Positions 54,561 through 61,585 of a DNA stretch of 64,000 nucleotides are shown here, in pieces. The stretch lies in assembly GCA_038326025.1 (NCBI GenBank), contig JBBQJP010000006.1:1-64000 (forward strand), written 5' to 3'. The position numbers were made by a program, and so were the translations under genes. The stretch is from CAISIP01 sp038326025. Lineage in GTDB: Bacteria > Pseudomonadota > Gammaproteobacteria > Burkholderiales > Burkholderiaceae_C. The notes under the pieces are model-generated. The model had not been told where the DNA came from. It saw only the letters and a program-made list of their open reading frames with translations, and ran no database searches. The first letter of the stretch is position 1. Each line of letters opens with the position of its first letter.

Positions 54561-55767
54561 CGATGGCCTCCGCCGGGTCGACCTTGAGCGCGGCGCGGAT
54601 CGCCAGCAAACTGGCGAGCACGCAGATGATCACCACCGCGACGAATCCGCGCAGCGCGTCTCCAGTTTCCAGTAACACATATTTCGGGAAAACCGGGGCC
54701 CAGAACGTGGCTGACACCTTGCCCACGACAAAGCCGATCAGGCCCAGCGCGATCGCCTGCTGCATGATCATCGATGCGATTGTGCGATTGCGGGTGCCGA
54801 TCAGCTTGAGCACCGCAATCTCGCGGATCTTGCCCAGGGTCAGCGTGTAGATGATGAAGGCCACGATGGCGGCGCTGACCACGGCCAGGATCACGAGGAA
54901 CATGGCGATCTGCCGGGCCGCCGTCGCGATCAGCTTGTCGATCAGGATCATGTGCATCTGTGCCCGGGTGTAGACCGACAGGCGTTTCCAGCGCCGGATC
55001 GGCTCGGCCACCGCCTCCGGGTCGGTGCCCGCCTGAATCTGCACCAGCACCGCGTTGACCGAGTTGTTGCTCGATTGCGATGCGATGACGGCGTCGAGCA
55101 GGCCGGGTATGCCGGGGCGGTTCAGCGCCGGGTTTTGCGCGGTGCGCTCACGCTGGCGCACGATGGCGTCGTTGTCCTTCAGGAACTGTGCCTGCTGCGC
55201 GTCCTTGATCGGGATGAAAACCATCGGGTCGCCGCCCGAGGACACCATGCGTCGTGTCAGGCCGACCACGGTGTAGTCGTTGCGCCGGATACGGATGCGC
55301 TGGCCGAGCTTGAAACCGGTCGCAATGTCGGCAACCGCCTCGTAATGGCCGCGCGTGAGGTGGCGCCCGTCGACCAGATAACCCGGTTGCCCCGGATGCC
55401 CGGCCCCATCGGGCGTAACGCCCACCACCATGGTTCGCACCTCGCGCTCCTGGCCATCGTCCAGCGGACTGACCTGCATGGTCAGGTAGGTCACGTTGGC
55501 CGCACGCGCAACGCCTGCCATGCCGAGAATGGCGCGATAGGTGTCGTCGGGCAGGCTGGAAGACTCGGCATACGGCCCCTGGGTGTCCTGCTGCACCACC
55601 CAAAGGTCGGCGCCGCTGTTGTCGAGCAGGGCCTTGGCATCGTCAACCATGCCGCGGTAGACGCCGGCCATGGTCAGCGTCACGCCGATCAGCAGGCCCA
55701 GACCGATGCCGGTGAAGACGAACTTGCTCCAGGAATGGGCGATGTCGCGACCGGCCAGGCTGATCAT
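54553..55767 (-). CDS. FtsX-type ABC permease (DevC/MacB membrane domain)
   Basis: The product is 404 residues. One N-terminal membrane helix (FVFTGIGLGLLIGVTLTMAG), a large periplasmic domain, and three C-terminal helices with the FtsX signature (VLKLIGTRNRTIASMIMQQA, VVIICVLASLLAIRAALKVD). It is the separate-subunit version of MacB, as in cyanobacterial DevC. With the ATPase and adaptor it would drive export or mechanotransmission from the periplasm. Four-base overlap with the adaptor gene. Confidence 0.9.
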   Translation of the reverse strand: MISLAGRDIAHSWSKFVFTGIGLGLLIGVTLTMAGVYRGMVDDAKALLDNSGADLWVVQQDTQGPYAESSSLPDDTYRAILGMAGVARAANVTYLTMQVSPLDDGQEREVRTMVVGVTPDGAGHPGQPGYLVDGRHLTRGHYEAVADIATGFKLGQRIRIRRNDYTVVGLTRRMVSSGGDPMVFIPIKDAQQAQFLKDNDAIVRQRERTAQNPALNRPGIPGLLDAVIASQSSNNSVNAVLVQIQAGTDPEAVAEPIRRWKRLSVYTRAQMHMILIDKLIATAARQIAMFLVILAVVSAAIVAFIIYTLTLGKIREIAVLKLIGTRNRTIASMIMQQAIALGLIGFVVGKVSATFWAPVFPKYVLLETGDALRGFVAVVIICVLASLLAIRAALKVDPAEAIGG

Positions 55768-56960
55768 GGCTTGTTTCCCATGACCTGGTCGAGCAGCTTG
55801 ATGCGGCTGCCGGCCGAGAGTGCCTTGAAGCTGTACACCACCAGTTGTTCACCACCGGAAAGCCCGTCGAGTATCTGCACGTTGCCCTCCAGATCGCTGG
55901 CCCCGGTGCGCACCGGCGCAAAGCGCAGGTCACCGGCATCGACCAGCCAGACACCGAGTCGCCCGTCGACCCTGTGGATGCTGGCATTGGGAGCGGCGGG
56001 TCCGGCCGGGAGCGCGCCCAGTCGCACCGTGACCTCGGCCAGTTCGCCGATCGGTGGCGGGACCTGTGGCTGCTGTGAGAACACAACCTTGGCCAGCACC
56101 TCCTCGGTGACGGCGTCGGCATGTGGCTCGACCCGCAGCACCTGGCCCGCTATCGCAGTGTTGCCCTGCGAACGCAGCAGCACCTGGGCCGGCAACTGCG
56201 CGCGAAGGCCTTGCGCGCGTTGCTGGTCGAATCGCACATGGATCCACAACCTGGACGGTTCAACCACTTCCACTACCGCCTGCCCGGTGACGACCGTCGT
56301 GCCGCGATCGGCGTTGCGGCGCGTGACCAGCCCGTTCACTGGCGAGACCAGGCGCAAATGGCTGCGCTGCTGTACCAATGCGGCGATGTCGGCGTCGATC
56401 CGCAGCAGGTCCTGACGCGACGCGTCCTGGTTGGCGCGCACGGCTGCCAGCGCGGCCTGCGCGATCTGCAGTTCCTGTCGTTTGGCTTCGGCCGCCTCCG
56501 CGCTGACCGAACGCGCCGCCAACAGTTGTTCGTAGCGTTGCGCCTGGCTCTGCGCGAACTGCGTGCGCGCATTGGCTTCCAGAATCTGAGCCTGCACCGC
56601 CAGCAGGTTGGCCTCGGCCCGCTTGCGGCCGGCCTGCAGCGAAACGATTCGCTGGTCCATGTCTACCGGGTCCATTTCTCCGAGCAATTCGCCGGCCTTG
56701 ACGCTGTCGCCGGGTTGCACCAGCACGGTCTTGACGCGACCGGCCGCAATGGGTCCGATCTTGTGCGTGAACTGGGCATCGACAGTTCCGATGCCGAACA
56801 GCGCAGGGCTGATGGACCGTTTTTCGATCGTGACCACGCGCACCTCCACCGGGGCCAGGGGGCCGGTGCGAAGCGCAACATAGGCCAGCAGGCCCAGCAT
56901 CACCAGCAGGACGACGCCGATCGAGATGCCGCGCAAATGGGATGTCAGTGCCTGTTTCAT
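55764..56960 (-). CDS. HlyD/MacA-type periplasmic adaptor
   Basis: The product is 398 residues. A membrane anchor (ISIGVVLLVMLGLLAYVALR) is followed by the lipoyl half-motif (GRVKTVLVQPGDSVKAGELL), a coiled-coil hairpin (QAQRYEQLLAARSVSAEAAE), and the second lipoyl half (LRLVSPVNGLVTRRNADRGT). It links the inner-membrane ABC pump to the outer-membrane channel. Four-base overlaps with tetR and with the permease gene confirm one operon. Confidence 0.9.
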   Translation of the reverse strand: MKQALTSHLRGISIGVVLLVMLGLLAYVALRTGPLAPVEVRVVTIEKRSISPALFGIGTVDAQFTHKIGPIAAGRVKTVLVQPGDSVKAGELLGEMDPVDMDQRIVSLQAGRKRAEANLLAVQAQILEANARTQFAQSQAQRYEQLLAARSVSAEAAEAKRQELQIAQAALAAVRANQDASRQDLLRIDADIAALVQQRSHLRLVSPVNGLVTRRNADRGTTVVTGQAVVEVVEPSRLWIHVRFDQQRAQGLRAQLPAQVLLRSQGNTAIAGQVLRVEPHADAVTEEVLAKVVFSQQPQVPPPIGELAEVTVRLGALPAGPAAPNASIHRVDGRLGVWLVDAGDLRFAPVRTGASDLEGNVQILDGLSGGEQLVVYSFKALSAGSRIKLLDQVMGNKP

Positions 56961-57565
56961 GGCTGGCCCCCCAATCCGCGCGCGAATACCGCGAACACAC
57001 CCGGTGCGTCTCGGCGCATTTGCGTGATGTCACCCGAGATCAGGGACTGCATCACCAGCCCCTGCAGCATGCCGACGAACAGGATCGCCGCCGCCCGCGT
57101 GTCCACGTCGAGAGAGACCTCGCCATTGGCCTTGCCCAGTTCAAGGCGTGACGAAAGGCGTTCGGAATAGCGCTGGATCAGCGTCTGGGCCATGCGCTTG
57201 GCCGGAGTCGACCCCGCGTTCTGCAGCTGGCCGAACATCATGCGCGGCACGCCGGGATGGTCGATGACGAATTCGACATGGGCCATGAACATCGCGCGCA
57301 GGGCCTGCAGCGGCGACTCGACGCCACGCGCGGCGCTGTCGATACGCGACATCAGGCGCTCGGCGACCCATTCCATGACCGATTGCCAGATTGCGTCCTT
57401 GGTGGAGAAGTGGCGGAACAGCGATCCCTGTGTCACATCCATCTGTTTGGCAATGTCGGCCGTCGTGATGTCGTTGGGGTTTTTCTCGGCCGCCAGCGCG
57501 ATTACCGCCTCGACGGTGACGGCACGTCGCTCCTCGGCCGGCAGGTGTTTGGTGGGTGTACGCAT
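56957..57565 (-). CDS. TetR/AcrR family regulator of the exporter operon
   Basis: The product is 202 residues. The helix-turn-helix spans about residues 16-62 and contains VEAVIALAAEKNPNDITTAD and QMDVTQGSLFRHFSTKDAIW. The C-domain is of the common ligand-binding kind. It is the first gene of the exporter operon, and its promoter region carries a 24-bp near-perfect palindrome (57581-57604), so it probably represses itself and the pump until an inducer binds. AAGGT lies close to the ATG. Confidence 0.88.
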   Translation of the reverse strand: MRTPTKHLPAEERRAVTVEAVIALAAEKNPNDITTADIAKQMDVTQGSLFRHFSTKDAIWQSVMEWVAERLMSRIDSAARGVESPLQALRAMFMAHVEFVIDHPGVPRMMFGQLQNAGSTPAKRMAQTLIQRYSERLSSRLELGKANGEVSLDVDTRAAAILFVGMLQGLVMQSLISGDITQMRRDAPGVFAVFARGLGGQP

Positions 57566-57580
57566 GGATGACCTTGACTA

Positions 57581-57604
57581 AAGATAGTAATTAGTTGCTA
57601 TCTT
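57581..57604. promoter_or_regulatory. Operator palindrome of the exporter operon
   Basis: AAGATAGTAA and TTGCTATCTT form an inverted repeat with a 4-base centre (TTAG); 9 of 10 positions pair. It lies 16-39 bases upstream of the tetR start codon, the usual place for an autoregulatory TetR site. Confidence 0.65.
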
Positions 57605-57646
57605 AAAACTGAAATTCAAGCACTTGCAGCCGCGGACACCCTTTGT

Positions 57647-57660
57647 TTGATCTAAAACAA
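57647..57660. promoter_or_regulatory. FNR/ANR-like site
   Basis: TTGAT-CTAA-AACAA matches the FNR consensus TTGAT-N4-ATCAA at 9 of 10 positions. It is inside a larger 20-bp inverted repeat (TTTGTTT/AAACAAA, 57642-57661). It is about 82 bp upstream of the tetR start and about 180 bp upstream of the riboswitch, so the target is not clear. Confidence 0.45.
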
Positions 57661-57839
57661 ACTGCGGGAAATGACCCGCGACGTGATTGCCGGCACCGGA
57701 CGGTCCCCTGCACAGCCCGCCGGATGGACGCGTACCAACCCTGATGACAAGCGGAGATCAGCAGCATATTTTTTGCGCTCACGCCCGTAATTTCTGCATC
57801 ACCGGAGGGGTTTTCATGCGGTGTGCCAGACTCGGTGCT

Positions 57840-57978
57840 CCTCAAGGGGAGTAGCAGCCCCGGCCATCGCGGCCGGGTTTGTATGTTTCGTCAATACGTC
57901 ATGCCATCGTTATCGCAACGGTGTGCTGGCCGGAACACGCAGAGGTGCCATTTGGCGCTCTCCCGCAAGACCTTCAGG
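57840..57978 (+). ncRNA. yybP-ykoY manganese riboswitch upstream of terC
   Basis: The leader contains GGGGAGTAGC at 57846-57855, the strongly conserved 5' element of the yybP-ykoY class, and CGCAAGACCTT near 57964-57974, its conserved 3' end. The outer helix can form between CCTCAAGG (57840-57847) and CCTTCAGG (57971-57978) with one mismatch, and GGCC/GGCC hairpins lie inside, as in known members. This class senses Mn2+ and is frequent in front of TerC/Alx and MntP genes, as E. coli alx. The terC ATG is 36 bases downstream, with GAGGT eight bases before it. Activation probably works at translation or through transcript structure; a T-run (57991-58001) lacks a clear stem. Confidence 0.82.
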
Positions 57979-58013
57979 AAAGTTTCGTCAACTTTTTTCT
58001 TTCGAGGTCTTGC

Positions 58014-58973
58014 ATGCAGACAATTGCTCCGCTGTGGCTCTGGGCCACTTTTTCCGCCATCGTTTTGATATCGCTGTTCGTCGACTTTGTCGTCCTGAAG
58101 AAACAGGGCGCACATGTCATCGGTGTCAAGGAGGCGTTCAACTGGTCACTGATCTGGGTCGCCCTGAGCTTTGCGTTCAACGGCCTGCTCTGGTGGGCAG
58201 TGAAGGACAGCACCGGCTCTGTCGCAATGGCGAACAGCAAGTCGCTCGAGTTCCTGACTGGCTACCTGATCGAGAAGTCACTGGCCGTCGACAACGTGTT
58301 CGTGTTCCTTCTGGTCTTCACCTACTTTGCGGTTCCGCCGGCATTCCAGAAGCGGGTGTTGATGGTCGGCATCATTGGCGCCATCGTGCTGCGCACCGTG
58401 ATGATCCTCGTGGGCGGATGGCTGCTGTCCGAGTTCCACTGGATCCTGTACCTGTTTGGCGGCTTCCTGATTCTCACCGGCGTCAAGATGTGGTGGGCAG
58501 CAGGCAAGGAGCCGGACCTGGAGGGAAACCCCGCGCTCAAACTGCTGCGCAAGGTCTTGCCGGTCAGCAAGCACTACGACGGAGAGAAACTCTGGACGGT
58601 TGAGAACGGCAAAAAGATCGCCACGCCGATGCTTTTGGTGATCTGCCTGATTGCACTGACCGACGTCATATTTGCGGTTGATTCGATTCCGGCGATTTTC
58701 GCGATCACCCAGGATCCGTTCATCGTGCTCACCAGCAACGTTTTCGCCATCCTCGGCCTGCGCGCCATGTATTTCCTGCTGGCTGCCGTGGCCCACAAGT
58801 TCCATTTGCTGAACTACGGCCTGGCTGTGATCCTGGTGTTCATCGGCACCAAGATGTGCCTGATCGACATCTACAAGATTCCCGTGTTGGTGTCGCTCGG
58901 TGTTGTTATCGGCGTTCTGGCGCTCACGATGCTGCTCAGTTTGCGCAGCGCCACGGTACGGCCCAAGGTTTGA
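58014..58973 (+). CDS. TerC/Alx family integral membrane protein
   Basis: The product is 319 residues with about nine membrane helices. It contains SLAVDNVFVFLLVFTYFAVP (the conserved acidic DN motif in the first repeat) and LIALTDVIFAVDSIPAIFAI (the DVIFAVDSIPA signature in the second), which together would bind a divalent metal. The family includes E. coli Alx, a Mn2+ exporter. A yybP-ykoY riboswitch directly upstream supports Mn2+ export as the role. The ATG at 58014 has GAGGT eight bases before it; an upstream frame to 57879 lies within the riboswitch. Confidence 0.92.
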   Translation: MQTIAPLWLWATFSAIVLISLFVDFVVLKKQGAHVIGVKEAFNWSLIWVALSFAFNGLLWWAVKDSTGSVAMANSKSLEFLTGYLIEKSLAVDNVFVFLLVFTYFAVPPAFQKRVLMVGIIGAIVLRTVMILVGGWLLSEFHWILYLFGGFLILTGVKMWWAAGKEPDLEGNPALKLLRKVLPVSKHYDGEKLWTVENGKKIATPMLLVICLIALTDVIFAVDSIPAIFAITQDPFIVLTSNVFAILGLRAMYFLLAAVAHKFHLLNYGLAVILVFIGTKMCLIDIYKIPVLVSLGVVIGVLALTMLLSLRSATVRPKV

Positions 58974-59084
58974 CCCATCTGATGCAGCCGGTTCATTGGG
59001 CGTCCATCAAACCATGGGCCACTGATCGACCCGGCTGCCGCAGGATTCGCCACCCATTCCCTAACCCTCAACCCAGGAAAAACC

Positions 59085-59357
59085 ATGAACTGCCCCCATT
59101 GCCCCAATACCAAGCTTGTGCTTTCCGAGCGCCAGAACGTGGAAATCGACTATTGCCCCCAGTGCCGCGGGATCTGGCTCGACCGCGGCGAACTCGACAA
59201 ACTGCTGGACAAAGCCGCCGCCCAGCAAACCATGGACACTGGCCGTAGCCGCGTCGCCGCGCCCCAGCACCAGGACTTTGCCGATTCAGACTACGGCAAA
59301 AGCCAGCGCGGCAATTACCGCCACAAGAAGTCCTGGCTTAGCGAAATTTTCGACTGA
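59085..59357 (+). CDS. Zinc-finger (zf-TFIIB) protein
   Basis: The product is 90 residues. The zinc ribbon is MNCPHCPNTKLVLSERQNVE with CPQCRGIWLDRGELDKLL, i.e. two CxxC pairs about 20 residues apart, a classical zf-TFIIB. The C-terminal half is charged and ends in KKSWLSEIFD, common to this small bacterial family. No function is known; it may bind nucleic acid or protein. The ATG at 59085 has CAGGA upstream. It is followed by a terminator-like hairpin. Confidence 0.88.
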   Translation: MNCPHCPNTKLVLSERQNVEIDYCPQCRGIWLDRGELDKLLDKAAAQQTMDTGRSRVAAPQHQDFADSDYGKSQRGNYRHKKSWLSEIFD

Positions 59358-59358
59358 A

Positions 59359-59378
59359 CTCCCCGCACTTACGGGGAG
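59359..59378 (+). terminator. Hairpin after the zf-TFIIB gene
   Basis: CTCCCCG and CGGGGAG form a perfect 7-bp stem with a 6-base loop, directly after the stop codon. There is no T-run, so termination there may be weak or Rho-assisted. Confidence 0.5.
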
Positions 59379-59395
59379 ACACAAGCCAAGCGCAG

Positions 59396-59515
59396 ATGCC
59401 CGACCGGCAAAAGCGCTTGATGCGCCTGTGCATCGACATCGCCGAGTACATCGTCATCTCCTGCGCCCTGGACCATTGGGGAAAACACAAGCAAATGTTT
59501 CATCGGGCCGATTGA
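59396..59515 (+). CDS. Possible 39-residue small protein
   Basis: A short frame, MPDRQKRLMRLCIDIAEYIV followed by SCALDHWGKHKQ, lies in the region between zf-TFIIB and the aldo/keto reductase. It has no ribosome binding site worth the name. Composition looks protein-like, but this is weak evidence, and I list it only as a candidate. Confidence 0.25.
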   Translation: MPDRQKRLMRLCIDIAEYIVISCALDHWGKHKQMFHRAD

Positions 59516-59665
59516 ATCCGGCCAACACGCGAGCGTTGCCGTGCCAAATCCGAGCCGCACCGCGTCAGGCAAGACCGGAAAACATTCGGGTAGTCTGTAG
59601 TCACGTGGTGACAAGGGCCATTGTCATGCGCAAGCACCATGACCCCGTGTATAAACAAAAACATG

Positions 59666-60583
59666 ATGCAGACAAAAATGCAACGACGTCGGGTGATAGC
59701 GCTTGCTGCCGGAGCCTGGGGCGTTACTGCCGGAGTGCCGGCGCTGGCGCAAAACTTGCCGGATCTGTTGCACAAATCCATCCCGTCCAGTGCCGAGGCA
59801 ATACCTGTCGTGGGCCTGGGCAGCTGGATCACCTTCAATGTCGGTGACGATCCGCCCGCGCGCAAACGCTGCATGGCCGTGATGCGCGCATTTTTCGACG
59901 CGGGTGGTCGCATGATCGACTCGTCGCCCATGTATGGCTCGTCGCAGCCGGTGATCGGTCAGGCGCTGGCACAGCTCGATGCCCGCGCCACCGTGTTCTC
60001 GGCCGACAAGGTCTGGACCTCGGGCGACGGCGCGACCCAGATCGAGGCGTCTCGCCGGCACTGGGGTGTGCCACGTTTCGATTTGCTGCAGGTACACAAT
60101 CTCGTAGCCTGGCGCACACAGCTGCCGTTGCTGTTCGAGCGCAAGCGTGCCGGCCAGCTGCGTTATGTCGGTGTCACGACATCGGACGGACGACGCCACG
60201 ACGAGATCGAACGGGTGATGCGCGAACAGCCGATTGACTTCGTTCAGGTGACCTACAACATCCTGGACCGCACGGTCGAGCAACGCATCCTGCCGCTGGC
60301 GCGCGAGCGCGGAATCGCCGTCATCGCCAACCGGCCATTTCGAGAAGGTGTACTGATACGTGCGCTGCAGCGGCATCCGCTACCGGCCTGGGCGTCTGAG
60401 ATCGGCTGCAGCAACTGGCCTCAGTTTCTGCTCAAGTTCATCGTCTCGCACCCGGACGTAAGCTGCGCGATACCGGCCACCAGCCGTGTCGACCATGTAC
60501 GCGAGAACATGGGCGCAGCGCGCGGGTCTTTGCCCGATGCCGCCATGCGCAAACGCATGGCCGATACCGTGAACGCCCTGTGA
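59666..60583 (+). CDS. Tat-exported aldo/keto reductase
   Basis: The product is about 305 residues. It starts with MQRRRVIALAAGAWG, a twin-arginine signal ending in GVPALAQ, so it should be periplasmic. The AKR barrel follows: VGLGSWITFNVG, the active-site Asp in MIDSSPMYGSS with the Tyr just after, the Lys in FSADKVWT and the His in LLQVHNLV, and a binding-loop NRPFREGVL. It lacks a clear NADPH-binding C-terminal motif that I could verify. Export is unusual, since AKRs normally need cytosolic NADPH. An alternative start is the ATG at 59678. Confidence 0.83.
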   Translation: MQTKMQRRRVIALAAGAWGVTAGVPALAQNLPDLLHKSIPSSAEAIPVVGLGSWITFNVGDDPPARKRCMAVMRAFFDAGGRMIDSSPMYGSSQPVIGQALAQLDARATVFSADKVWTSGDGATQIEASRRHWGVPRFDLLQVHNLVAWRTQLPLLFERKRAGQLRYVGVTTSDGRRHDEIERVMREQPIDFVQVTYNILDRTVEQRILPLARERGIAVIANRPFREGVLIRALQRHPLPAWASEIGCSNWPQFLLKFIVSHPDVSCAIPATSRVDHVRENMGAARGSLPDAAMRKRMADTVNAL

Positions 60584-60668
60584 CGGGCCAGGCGATCGCC
60601 GCCGACGCGCCATGCCGCCAGCTGGTTTGGAGAGCGCTGGCGGCGCGTGTGATGGCCGGAGCCTGCGC

Positions 60669-61394
60669 ATGAATGTCTGGTGGACCTACGACGTCTCGGA
60701 TTTCCTGATGTTCGCGCCGAGCACCTGGTATCGGCTGTTCGAACTGCACAACCTCGCCTGGTGGCCGCTGCAACTGGTGATGATGGCGCTGGCTTGTGGC
60801 CTGTTGTGGGCCATCAGCCGACGGCTGCGCGGGGCGCTGCCGTTGGCGCTGGCGCTGACCGGCGCTGCCTTGCTGTTCGTGGCGGGAGCATTTTTTTGGC
60901 AGCGGCTGGCGCAGATCCATCTTGCGGCGCCCTGGTTTGCGCTGGCGTTCGCGGCGCAAGGCCTGCTGCTGCTGATATTTGCGCTGCTGCGTCGGCACGC
61001 GCTCGGGTTGGGCCCGCCGAACGCGGCTGGGCGGGTCGGCATCGGCTTGCTGGCGGCTGCGGTGTTTTTGTATCCGGCCTGCTCGCTGATATGGATGCGG
61101 CCAATGCAACAGGCCGAGTGGATTGCGCTGGCGCCCGACCCGACGATGCTGGCAACACTGGGGGTACTCTTGTCGCTGTGGCGCTGTGAGGGACTGCGTC
61201 GGCCTGGCCTGACCTGGCTGTTGCTATCGATCGTGCCGCTGGCCTGGTGTGCGATCACGGGCGCCACGTTGTGGGCGCTGGCCGCGCCCGACTGGTGGCT
61301 GATGCCCATGGCCGGTGCGCTGGCCATTCTCGCGGCTGGCTGGCAGGCCACAATTAGGGGACCCTTCTACGTGGGGCGAAGGGGGCATTGCTGA
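60669..61394 (+). CDS. Membrane protein, DUF6064-like
   Basis: The product is 241 residues with seven to eight hydrophobic segments. The start MNVWWTYDVSDFLMFAPSTW is typical of the DUF6064 family (a conserved DFLMFxP-x-TYxR). No enzymatic or transport motif is seen. The ATG at 60669 follows TGCGC; a longer frame from 60612 is unsupported. It lies after the aldo/keto reductase gene on the same strand with an 85-bp gap. Confidence 0.68.
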   Translation: MNVWWTYDVSDFLMFAPSTWYRLFELHNLAWWPLQLVMMALACGLLWAISRRLRGALPLALALTGAALLFVAGAFFWQRLAQIHLAAPWFALAFAAQGLLLLIFALLRRHALGLGPPNAAGRVGIGLLAAAVFLYPACSLIWMRPMQQAEWIALAPDPTMLATLGVLLSLWRCEGLRRPGLTWLLLSIVPLAWCAITGATLWALAAPDWWLMPMAGALAILAAGWQATIRGPFYVGRRGHC

Positions 61395-61585
61395 CACGGG
61401 CTCAAAGCCTTTGTACGCGCATGGTCATGCAGTAGACTTCAATCTGACACCGTCGTCGCGCGCGATCTCAATGCTTGCACGGGCGCATTTGATGTTGGTT
61501 TGCCAACCCGGTCAAACAGCCCGACTCTTGACGAAAGCCAATCATCAATTTTCCGCCGCTGCCCGACGACCACGCCATCGCCGCC

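Noticed and set aside
57821..58603. 260-codon plus-strand frame across the riboswitch and terC
   Set aside because: It is out of frame with TerC and begins inside the riboswitch; the TerC frame has all family motifs.
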